From assembly GCA_003229735.1 (NCBI GenBank), contig QIFI01000012.1:1-14201 (forward strand): a DNA stretch of 14,201 nucleotides, written 5' to 3'. This DNA is from Candidatus Anderseniibacteriota bacterium. GTDB lineage: Bacteria; Patescibacteriota; Andersenbacteria; UBA10190. Positions 6,305 to 12,340 of the stretch are shown here, piece by piece (position 1 is the stretch's first letter; each line of letters opens with the position of its first letter). Below the pieces are notes generated by a model that worked only from the letters and a program-made list of their open reading frames with translations, did not search any database and was not told where the DNA came from. The position numbers and the translations under genes were made by a program.

Positions 6305-6345
6305 CCCCTCACCCCCGCCCTCTCCCCAACGGGGAGAGGGGAGCG
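6305..6345. repeat. Palindromic repeat R1, copy B
   Basis: It has the same C-rich lead and 10-bp stem as copy A (6318-6327 with 6331-6340; loop aac), followed by gagcg as in copy E. It lies about 40 nt past the gyrA stop codon. A degenerate C-rich half-copy (6366-6387) runs into that stop codon. The hairpin could protect or terminate the gyrA mRNA, but there is no T-run. Confidence 0.9.
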
Positions 6346-6385
6346 GATTATCAGATCCCTTCATCCTCGCCTTCTCCCCCTCACC

Positions 6386-8887
6386 CTAGTTTTTCGTCCA
6401 GGTGGTGAAGGTGGCGACCTGGCCGCTTTGCTCGGATGGCTTCATGACTTTTACACCCTGGGTGGCCCGGCCCATCTGATTGATACTGCTGGCGGAAACG
6501 CGGATGACCTGACCTTTTTCAGAAATAATCAGGACGTCGGTGGTGTCGAGAGTTGCTGAATCGATGACATTGGCATTAACTATGGGGCCGGTTTTAGCAG
6601 TGATGGTGGCGGTTTTGATGCCAGTGCCGCCCCGGCCGGTGACGCGATATTGTTTAAGAGGAGTGCGTTTTCCATAGCCGTTGGCGGTGATGACCATAAC
6701 CTGTTTGGATTGGTCGGTATTGGAGGTTATGACATGCATGGCCACGACCTTATCTTGTCCTTTTAATTTCATACCTTTAACACCGGCGGCGGCGCGGCCC
6801 ATGGGCCGGACGTCTTTCTCTTTGAATCGGATGGCCTGGCCTTGCTCGGAGACCAGCAGAACTTCGTCTTCCCCGGTGGAAAGGCCGACCCATTCCAGGG
6901 CGTCTTCAGCTTTAAGATTAATGGCGATTAATCCGGAACGTCTGATATTGGCAAAATCCCGGCGGGCAGTTTTTTTAACCTGGCCGCTGGTGGTAGCCAT
7001 GATCAGAAAGGCATCGTCATCCGGTTGATTAGGAGCAATGGCTTCTACGGCCGTGACGTGTTCGTTGGCGGCCAGCTCCAGGAAATTCGGCAGGGCCTGG
7101 CCTTTGGCGGTGCGGGTGGTGACCGGAATTTCATAGGCGGGAGTGGAAAAGACGCGGCCGCGATTGGTGAAGAAGAGCAATTGTTTATGGGTGGTGGTGG
7201 CCAATAGCATGTCAACTATATCCTCCTGTTTAGTAGCCATGCCGCGGACTCCTTTGCCTCCGCGCAGTTGGACCCGGTAAGTGGAGGTGGCCAGACGCTT
7301 GATATATCCGCCCCTGGTGATTGAGATAATAGTTGGTTCATTGGGAATCAGGTCTTCCTGGGAGAATTCACTAACAGCTCTGACCAAGACACGAGTGCGG
7401 CGAGCGTCTCCATAAGTAGAAATCAATGCCTGATATTCACCTTTAATTATGGCGGATATTTTTTGGGGGTTTTTTAAAATATCAGTTAATTCCTTGATGA
7501 GTTTTTTCTGGGCTTTTAATTCGTCCTCAATCTTTTGTCGTTCCAGGCCGGCCAGGGTCTGCAATCTCATTTCCAGAATAGCAGTGGCTTGGGCGGGTGA
7601 TAGCTGGTAATTTTTACGCAGGTTGGTGTGGGCAATTTCTTTAGTGCGGCTTTTTCTGATGGTGTTGATTACTTCATTAATGTGATCCAAGGCTATTTTC
7701 AAACCGACCAGGATATGGGCTCTGTCTTTAGCTCGATCCAGGTCATATTGAGTGCGGCGAGTGACGACTTCCCGGCGGTGAGTAATATGTTCTTCAAGGG
7801 CTTCTTTGAGAGATAGGACTTTGGGCTGTTTACCGCTATCCACCAGAGCCAGCATATTAACATGAAAAGTCTGCTGAAGATCGGTGATGGCATAGAGCCG
7901 ATTTAGAACTTTTTTGGGAAAAGCGTCTTTTTTGAGTTCGATGACTACTCTGATGCCTTGTTTGTCGGATTCATCCCGTAAATCCTTAATCCCCTCCAGA
8001 CGCTTATTTTTTACGGCTTCGGCGATTTTAGTGATGAGAGCGGACTTGTTAACCAGGTAGGGTATTTCGGAAACAATTATGCGAAAGGCGCCACTCCTGC
8101 CCTCTTCAATATTTGCTACGGCTCGGGTAACAACGCGGCCCCGACCGGTGGCGTAGGCCTGGCGGATCTCTGATCGATTATAGATGACACCGCCGGTGGG
8201 AAAATCAGGACCCTGGACATATTTCATCAGGTCTTCAACGGTGGCATCAGGATGATCGATGAGATGTACGGCGGCGTTGCATACTTCAGTTAAATTGTGC
8301 GGCGGTACTTTAGTGGCCATGCCTACGGCTATGCCGATGGCGCCATTGATGAGAAAATTAGGGGCTGTGCTGGGCAATACTACCGGCTCCTTACGGGTGC
8401 TGTCGTAATTGTCTACATAATTTACGGTGTTTTTTTCGATAGTCAGGAGCATTTCGTCGGCTATTTTGGCCAGCTTGGCCTCGGTATACCGCATGGCGGC
8501 GGGAGCGTCGCCATCAATACTACCCCAGTTGCCCTGGCCGTTAATCATGGTATAGCGGAGGGAAAAATCCTGGGCCAGGCGGGCGATGGCGTCGTAGACG
8601 GCGGTGTCGCTGTGAGGGTGATACTTACCAAGTACGTCTCCAACTATATAGGCCGATTTACGAAACTTGGCGGTGGAACGAAGACCTTGAAGCCACATGG
8701 AATAAAGAATGCGGCGGGCAACCGGCTTGAGGCCATCTCTAACATCCGGCAAGGCTCGGGATACTATTACGCTCATGGCATAATCGAGATAATTGGTTTG
8801 GATCTGTTCTGACAGCTCCTGAATTACGACCTGGCCGGTGTGGCTGGGGTCAGAAGTTTCAGGGGCTGTTTTTTTTGATTTTGGCAT
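6386..8887 (-). CDS. gyrA: DNA gyrase subunit A
   Basis: This 833-residue protein has the usual GyrA length. It is the breakage-reunion subunit of gyrase, which introduces negative supercoils together with GyrB (not in this window). Visible features are the N-terminal winged-helix/tower region with G-D-V-L-G-K-Y-H-P-H (83-92), the catalytic tyrosine in A-A-M-R-Y-T-E (Y134), and the long coiled-coil (about 365-500). The C-terminal beta-pinwheel (about 515-830) carries repeated G-x-x-x-K/R blades. The GyrA box reads Q-L-R-G-G-K-G (540-546), against the usual QRRGGKG, which identifies GyrA rather than ParC. The quinolone-target loop reads H-P-H-S-D-T-A-V-Y-D, so Ser and Thr occupy the positions of E. 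coli G81 and S83. It starts 20 nt after a small membrane-protein gene and has no Shine-Dalgarno site. Confidence 0.97.
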   Translation of the reverse strand: MPKSKKTAPETSDPSHTGQVVIQELSEQIQTNYLDYAMSVIVSRALPDVRDGLKPVARRILYSMWLQGLRSTAKFRKSAYIVGDVLGKYHPHSDTAVYDAIARLAQDFSLRYTMINGQGNWGSIDGDAPAAMRYTEAKLAKIADEMLLTIEKNTVNYVDNYDSTRKEPVVLPSTAPNFLINGAIGIAVGMATKVPPHNLTEVCNAAVHLIDHPDATVEDLMKYVQGPDFPTGGVIYNRSEIRQAYATGRGRVVTRAVANIEEGRSGAFRIIVSEIPYLVNKSALITKIAEAVKNKRLEGIKDLRDESDKQGIRVVIELKKDAFPKKVLNRLYAITDLQQTFHVNMLALVDSGKQPKVLSLKEALEEHITHRREVVTRRTQYDLDRAKDRAHILVGLKIALDHINEVINTIRKSRTKEIAHTNLRKNYQLSPAQATAILEMRLQTLAGLERQKIEDELKAQKKLIKELTDILKNPQKISAIIKGEYQALISTYGDARRTRVLVRAVSEFSQEDLIPNEPTIISITRGGYIKRLATSTYRVQLRGGKGVRGMATKQEDIVDMLLATTTHKQLLFFTNRGRVFSTPAYEIPVTTRTAKGQALPNFLELAANEHVTAVEAIAPNQPDDDAFLIMATTSGQVKKTARRDFANIRRSGLIAINLKAEDALEWVGLSTGEDEVLLVSEQGQAIRFKEKDVRPMGRAAAGVKGMKLKGQDKVVAMHVITSNTDQSKQVMVITANGYGKRTPLKQYRVTGRGGTGIKTATITAKTGPIVNANVIDSATLDTTDVLIISEKGQVIRVSASSINQMGRATQGVKVMKPSEQSGQVATFTTWTKN

Positions 8888-8907
8888 AGAGCTGGAGTTG
8901 AGTGAGA

Positions 8908-9159
8908 TTAATTATCGGGGGTAAATAGATTGACTTCCGGGCCGGTGCCTTCATTCGCGGGGGAGCCTGATTCATCAGTCTGGTTTCTATCAGCAAAGAA
9001 GTTGTTGGCTAATAACTGCAGAGGCAATAATATAAATAACCAGATAGCGACAACAATAATACTGACAATTATAATGAGGCGGGAAGCGGCTTTGAGGCGA
9101 GTTTCTTCTGAAGATTGTCTTAGAGTAGATATGTTGCGTTTGGTTCTATGAAAGGGCAT
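8908..9159 (-). CDS. Small single-helix membrane protein upstream of gyrA
   Basis: This 83-residue protein has a basic N-terminus (K/R-rich, residues 5-25), one strongly hydrophobic segment (about 28-50), and an acidic Asn/Ser/Gly-rich tail. The pattern predicts a cytoplasmic basic end and an outside acidic tail. I do not recognise a family. It lies 20 nt upstream of gyrA on the same strand and is likely co-transcribed. The ATG at 9159 directly follows a repeat tract. Septum-type FtsL/DivIC-like proteins share this general shape, but no coiled coil is visible here, so no function is assigned. Confidence 0.65.
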   Translation of the reverse strand: MPFHRTKRNISTLRQSSEETRLKAASRLIIIVSIIVVAIWLFILLPLQLLANNFFADRNQTDESGSPANEGTGPEVNLFTPDN

Positions 9160-9166
9160 ATGTTGG

Positions 9167-9235
9167 TTAGTAACTGGTAATTAGTAACTAGTAATTAGTA
9201 ACTGGTAACTGGTAATTAGTAACTGGTAACTGGTT
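9167..9235. repeat. AT-rich tandem repeat of taactggtaattag type, copy 1
   Basis: About 69 nt are made of alternating taactggtaa, ttagtaac and tagtaatt units. A second tract of the same words is at 14149-14185. It fills most of the 105-nt gap between the MBL-fold gene and the small membrane protein, where the promoter of the gyrA unit would be expected. Confidence 0.8.
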
Positions 9236-9264
9236 GTTATTTGGCATAGATTCAGAAGGGTGCT

Positions 9265-9894
9265 TTATGGAGTAAGAATAACAGTTTCCAAGCCTTCTTT
9301 GGGTAATTTTGCGGGGATAATAGCAAGCCGGGGTTGACGGTGCTTGGGGTCAATGCCCATTTCTTTGGCAAATTGATCAACGGAATCCAGATGGTCCTTA
9401 TTTTTGGGCAGTTGATAATGAATGGGAATAACCAAACGAGGCTCGGCTGCTGCCAGAAGATCCAGGGCCTGTTTAGTGTTAAGACTATCACCACCGCCAA
9501 TGGGCAGGAGCAGAATGTCGATATTTGTCTGCTCGAGTTCGGCCAGCTCTGATTCAGCTAACTTGGCGTTAATGGCTCCAACATGGAGGATGGTCATATT
9601 TTCTATATGCCAACGTTGGATATTGTGTTCGTGTCCGACCTGGTCGTGCCAGCCGCGGGCTGATAAAGTCGTATTTTTTAGACTGTATTCGCCTGGAGCG
9701 TCAATAATGATTAGATCATTTGATTGATTTCCGGTAAATGACATTTTAGCATCGGCGGGATTAGTGAGGGCTATGATATCGGCCGGGGATTTTAGAGGAG
9801 ATAATCCAGTATCGGCTGAATGCGGATCCAGCACCAGCGTGATGCCGCGGCTAGTAATCCGTGTGGTGTAGTTGCCATGCCAGGTTATATTCAT
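9265..9894 (-). CDS. MBL-fold (UlaG-like) protein with degenerate metal site
   Basis: This 209-residue protein has the outline of the UlaG-like metallo-beta-lactamase fold. It shows an N-terminal I-T-W-H-G, T-L-V-L-D-P (19-24), A-D-I-I-A-L-T (38-44), A-P-G-E-Y (66-70), L-L-L-P-I-G-G (128-134) and V-I-P-I-H-Y (155-160). The metal-binding T-H-x-H-x-D-H motif is replaced by T44-N-P-A-D-A-K50, so all four ligands are gone. The usual G-D aspartate is A107. Only the last histidine (H159) remains. It is therefore probably not a working hydrolase and may act as a binding or structural protein. It is divergently transcribed from the S1 gene; ATG 9894 follows a good -35/-10 pair. Confidence 0.85.
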   Translation of the reverse strand: MNITWHGNYTTRITSRGITLVLDPHSADTGLSPLKSPADIIALTNPADAKMSFTGNQSNDLIIIDAPGEYSLKNTTLSARGWHDQVGHEHNIQRWHIENMTILHVGAINAKLAESELAELEQTNIDILLLPIGGGDSLNTKQALDLLAAAEPRLVIPIHYQLPKNKDHLDSVDQFAKEMGIDPKHRQPRLAIIPAKLPKEGLETVILTP

Positions 9895-9904
9895 GGTGAA
9901 TGTT

Positions 9905-9932
9905 ATTGTAGGGAAATAAATGTGTAAATCAA
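9905..9932 (-). promoter_or_regulatory. Candidate promoter of the MBL-fold gene
   Basis: The minus strand has TTGATT (9927-9932), a 16-nt spacer and TACAAT (9905-9910), ending 10 nt before the ATG. This implies a leader of only a few bases. A second TATAAT (9943-9948) farther upstream has no clear -35 and would give a leader of about 40 nt. Confidence 0.5.
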
Positions 9933-10004
9933 GTACCCCTACATTATACCTGTTTCAGGAGAATGTATATATATGGTTGGAAAATTTCTATTTTTTAATT
10001 TTTA

Positions 10005-10033
10005 TTCAAGTATCTAATGACTTAATTTATAAT
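10005..10033 (+). promoter_or_regulatory. Candidate promoter of the S1 gene
   Basis: TTCAAG (10005-10010), a 17-nt spacer and a perfect TATAAT (10028-10033) lie on the plus strand. Transcription would begin near 10040, giving a leader of about 80 nt to the ATG at 10122. A second pair, TTGCAA (10084-10089) and an extended -10 TGCCATTAT ending at 10112, could give a nearly leaderless mRNA. Confidence 0.5.
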
Positions 10034-10121
10034 CAGCAGCAATGATTAACAGACATGAGATTTGATTTAATGCCGATTCATGCTTGCAATAAGTGGAGCA
10101 TTGTGCCATTATGTTTTGCAT

Positions 10122-11339
10122 ATGAATGTGATAGTGGCGAAGAATAAAACTGGTCAAATGGAGGAGATGGTAAAAGAACATGAAGAAATGCTGGAAGTAC
10201 CAGCTGTGGGTGAAATTGTAGACGGTAATATTATTGACAAAGCCAGAAATGCCATGTACGTAGACTTGGGACCGTTGGGAGTTGGAGTTATTTATGGCCG
10301 TGATTTGTTTGATGATATGGATACTTTCAAGAATGCGAAGTTGGGAGACGCAGTGCAGGCGACGGTGCAGAAATATGATAATGAGGATGATCTGATTGAA
10401 CTTTCTTTGCGCTCGGCCACCCAGGAAAAAAGCTGGGAGGAGTTGAGGGGAAAAGTCGGCACTGGAGAAATTTTTGATACGGAAGTAATTGATGCCAATA
10501 AGGGAGGGTTGATGGTAAGAGTTCATGGCATTACAGGCTTCTTGCCGGTATCACAATTGGCACCAGATAATTATCCGCGAGTTGAAGGAGGAGATAAAAA
10601 TAAAATATTTGAATTGCTTCGCGACCTGGTGGGCAAGAGTCTTAAGGTTAAGGTTATTAATGCCGAGCAGGAAACAGAGAAACTTATTGTATCTGAAAAG
10701 GCGGCTATCAGCGATGAGATTAGCGGGGTGTTGGAGGGTATCTCGGTTGGTGATGTGGTCAAGGGAACAATCACGGGCGTGGTTGACTTTGGCGTATTTG
10801 TAATGTTTGAAAAGGAAGGCAAAGAGCTGGAGGGATTGGTTCATATTTCGGAACTGGCCTGGCAAAGAATTGATAAGCCAGGTGATTTTGTTAATGCAGG
10901 TGATGTTATAGAGGCGAAGGTAATTGGCATGGATGGTCTTCGAATTTCGTTGTCGATCAAAGAACTTCAAGATGATCCTTGGTCGGGGGTGGGCAAAAAA
11001 TACCAGATCGGGGATGAGGTTGAGGGTGAAGTGTTGAAGGTGACACCGTTCGGAGGATTTGTGAAGTTGGACAATGATATCCATGGATTAGTTCATATTT
11101 CGGAGTTACCTAAAGAGGCCCAAAGCAATCCGGAGACTGTACTTAAAGCTGGTGAGATGATGAAGTTTATTATTATTTCTATGCAGCCGGAGGAACACCG
11201 ACTGGGATTGAGTTTAATCAAGAAAACGGAGAAGAAAAGTGCCTTGGATGCTGATGAAAATACGAAGGAGGAAAAGAAGGCGGAGAAGAAAAGTGCCTTG
11301 GATGCTGATGAAAATACGAAGGAGGAAAAGAAGACATAA
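10122..11339 (+). CDS. rpsA: S1 RNA-binding-domain protein, ribosomal protein S1-like
   Basis: This 405-residue protein carries four S1 (OB-fold) domains at about 27-98, 112-194, 207-279 and 294-366. Domains 3 and 4 carry the typical G-L-V-H-I-S-E-L (238-245, 322-329) and D/P-F-G-x-F-V motifs. This fits the shorter S1 proteins that help load mRNA on the 30S subunit, an activity of interest where Shine-Dalgarno sites are weak. The charged tail (369-404) is a perfect double repeat of 18 residues. The start is uncertain: ATG 10080 (419 residues), 10122 and 10158 are all in frame and none has a well-spaced ribosome site; a GGAGGAG directly abuts ATG 10167. I prefer 10122. The gene stands alone on the plus strand. 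Confidence 0.88.
   Translation: MNVIVAKNKTGQMEEMVKEHEEMLEVPAVGEIVDGNIIDKARNAMYVDLGPLGVGVIYGRDLFDDMDTFKNAKLGDAVQATVQKYDNEDDLIELSLRSATQEKSWEELRGKVGTGEIFDTEVIDANKGGLMVRVHGITGFLPVSQLAPDNYPRVEGGDKNKIFELLRDLVGKSLKVKVINAEQETEKLIVSEKAAISDEISGVLEGISVGDVVKGTITGVVDFGVFVMFEKEGKELEGLVHISELAWQRIDKPGDFVNAGDVIEAKVIGMDGLRISLSIKELQDDPWSGVGKKYQIGDEVEGEVLKVTPFGGFVKLDNDIHGLVHISELPKEAQSNPETVLKAGEMMKFIIISMQPEEHRLGLSLIKKTEKKSALDADENTKEEKKAEKKSALDADENTKEEKKT
11226..11333 (+). repeat. 54-bp in-frame tandem duplication in the S1 gene tail
   Basis: Positions 11226-11279 and 11280-11333 differ at only one base (ACG versus GCG). Each encodes 18 residues, [T/A]-E-K-K-S-A-L-D-A-D-E-N-T-K-E-E-K-K. The near identity points to a recent duplication. 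Confidence 0.97.
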
Positions 11340-11699
11340 GTGTAGTGAGGGTGATTCGAGACAAAGTCATCTCGCCGAATTAGAGGATACACACAAAGCA
11401 TAAATATAGAAGGCACAGGTTGCGAAAACGAGGCGGCGACGCCCTAATACTTGTTCACCCCCTCTGGCTCCCCATCAAGGAGGGGGAGAAGTTGTTAGCT
11501 GACGGGCCCCCTCACCCCCGCCCTCTCCCCATCGGGGAGAGGGGAATGCTACAAACTATCCAGATGCGCACAAAGCCTAAACAAGGCAATAATATAAAAC
11601 ACAGACTGCGCAAGCACGGCGGGGACTGCACCTCTCATCCTTCCTTCACAAATGGGGGTTTTACATGTCTGGGTTTTGGATATTTATTTTAGGCGCCTT
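11340..11699. other. Non-coding, repeat-rich gap after the S1 gene
   Basis: Besides R1 copy C (11508-11545), a degenerate hairpin of the same kind lies at 11456-11488. Two poorly conserved copies of another block (from about 11392 and about 11569) start with cacaaagc-taaa and continue with a G/C-rich acag-tgcg section. Open frames across it are low in complexity and follow the repeats. No terminator with a T-run is visible for the S1 gene. Confidence 0.6.
11508..11545. repeat. Palindromic repeat R1, copy C
   Basis: The C-rich lead is followed by the 10-bp stem (11521-11530 with 11534-11543; loop atc). It lies in the gap about 170 nt after the S1 gene stop. Confidence 0.9.
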
Positions 11700-11707
11700 A
11701 GGGAGAT

Positions 11708-11887
11708 GTGGATATTTTGAAGGTTTCTGGCCCGACAGGTGTAAATGGTCATGAATTTGATGTGGAAGTGATGGAGGTCGCTCGCTATATCAGCGAGCCT
11801 GCCGGCGAATTAAAACCCAAAGTGCATATCAACTATTATAGAGAAAACCTCGTTCGGAGTCCGATAGTTCAGAGGATAATCTTGTGA
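11708..11887 (+). CDS. Possible small hypothetical protein or gene remnant
   Basis: A plus-strand frame is open from just after a stop at 11699-11701 to TGA 11885-11887. From GTG 11708 it gives 59 residues of protein-like, non-repetitive composition. It includes V-S-G-P-T-G-V-N-G-H-E-F-D-V-E-V and then L-K-P-K-V-H-I-N-Y-Y-R-E-N-L-V. No ATG supports the full length; TTG 11717 lies 11 nt after GGGAG, and ATG 11771 gives 38 residues. I do not recognise a family. It could be a real small gene, or the surviving piece of a longer gene whose 5' part was lost to the repeats beside it. Confidence 0.35.
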   Translation: MDILKVSGPTGVNGHEFDVEVMEVARYISEPAGELKPKVHINYYRENLVRSPIVQRIIL

Positions 11888-11939
11888 GGAAAAATATCTG
11901 GACAAGCGTGTTCATTGTTTGATGCGAATTGGATTAATG

Positions 11940-12011
11940 TCGGAGTGATGGGAGTCGAACCCATGACCTCATCGTCCCGAACGATGCGCGCTACCTCTGC
12001 GCTACACTCCG
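11940..12011 (-). tRNA. tRNA-Pro (anticodon CGG)
   Basis: On the minus strand a full 72-nt cloverleaf can be drawn. It has a 7-bp acceptor (CGGAGTG/CACTCCG) with discriminator A, D stem GCGC/GCGC, and anticodon stem CATCG/CGATG with loop TTCGGGA. The variable loop is AGGTC and the T stem is ATGGG/CCCAT with TTCGACT. The anticodon CGG reads the CCG proline codon. The 3' CCA is not encoded. It is the last of three tandem tRNA genes. Confidence 0.95.
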
Positions 12012-12025
12012 ATGTCAGATGGGTG

Positions 12026-12098
12026 TGGACTGTAGCGGATTCGAACCGCTGACCTCCACAATGCGAATGTGGCGCTCTACCAACTGAGCTAACAGCCC
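12026..12098 (-). tRNA. tRNA-Ala (anticodon CGC)
   Basis: This is a 73-nt cloverleaf with acceptor GGGCTGT/ACAGTCC that includes the G3-U70 wobble pair, the alanine identity element. The D stem is GCTC/GAGC, the anticodon stem CCACA/TGTGG with loop TTCGCAT, and the T stem AGCGG/CCGCT. The discriminator is A and CCA is not encoded. It lies 14 nt from tRNA-Pro and 16 nt from the next tRNA. Confidence 0.95.
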
Positions 12099-12114
12099 AT
12101 TATATAGAATATTG

Positions 12115-12187
12115 TGGACCCAAGCGGGCTCGAACCGCTGACCTTTCGCATGCCATGCGAACACTCTACCAACTGAGCTATGGGCCC
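12115..12187 (-). tRNA. tRNA-Ala (anticodon GGC)
   Basis: This is a 73-nt cloverleaf with acceptor GGGCCCA/TGGGTCC that keeps the G3-U70 pair. The anticodon stem is TTCGC/GCGAA with loop ATGGCAT, and the T stem is AGCGG/CCGCT. The D arm and T arm are nearly the same as in the CGC tRNA beside it, so the pair probably arose by duplication. No CCA is encoded. It is first in the minus-strand tRNA cluster; the AT-rich sequence upstream (12188-12217) may hold the promoter, but I see no clear boxes. Confidence 0.95.
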
Positions 12188-12217
12188 GGAATTAATTTTT
12201 AATTTTTAATTTGCATT

Positions 12218-12238
12218 GAATTATCAGTTAGATAATTC
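12218..12238. promoter_or_regulatory. Perfect 8-bp inverted repeat between divergent units
   Basis: GAATTATC (12218-12225) and GATAATTC (12231-12238) flank a 5-nt centre. It lies between the minus-strand tRNA cluster and the plus-strand O-antigen-ligase gene. It could be an operator; in this AT-rich stretch chance is also possible. Confidence 0.35.
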
Positions 12239-12340
12239 GTAATGTTTAATTATGATGAGTGGTGGGATATATATAACATATGTTTTTTGGTTTGAACAGA
12301 TGTAATACTTGTGGATGAAACTGTGGAAAAGTATTGACGA

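Noticed and set aside
6121..6312. Longer N-terminus for the methyltransferase
   Set aside because: The extension is repeat-adjacent, low-quality sequence without a domain, and a plausible promoter lies inside it; ATG 6120 begins directly before the methyltransferase fold.
8297..8812. 171-codon plus-strand frame
   Set aside because: It is the antisense shadow of the highly conserved gyrA N-terminal domain.
10014..11084. Minus-strand frames of 170 and 177 codons
   Set aside because: They are antisense to the S1 gene, whose four domains are clear; they show no domain pattern of their own.
11420..11692. 90-codon plus-strand frame
   Set aside because: Its sequence is the translation of R1 and neighbouring repeats, and similar peptides arise wherever R1 is translated.
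5569..11887. TGA recoding (as in some CPR lineages)
   Set aside because: TGA ends the methyltransferase frame cleanly and no confident gene contains an internal TGA, so the standard bacterial code fits.
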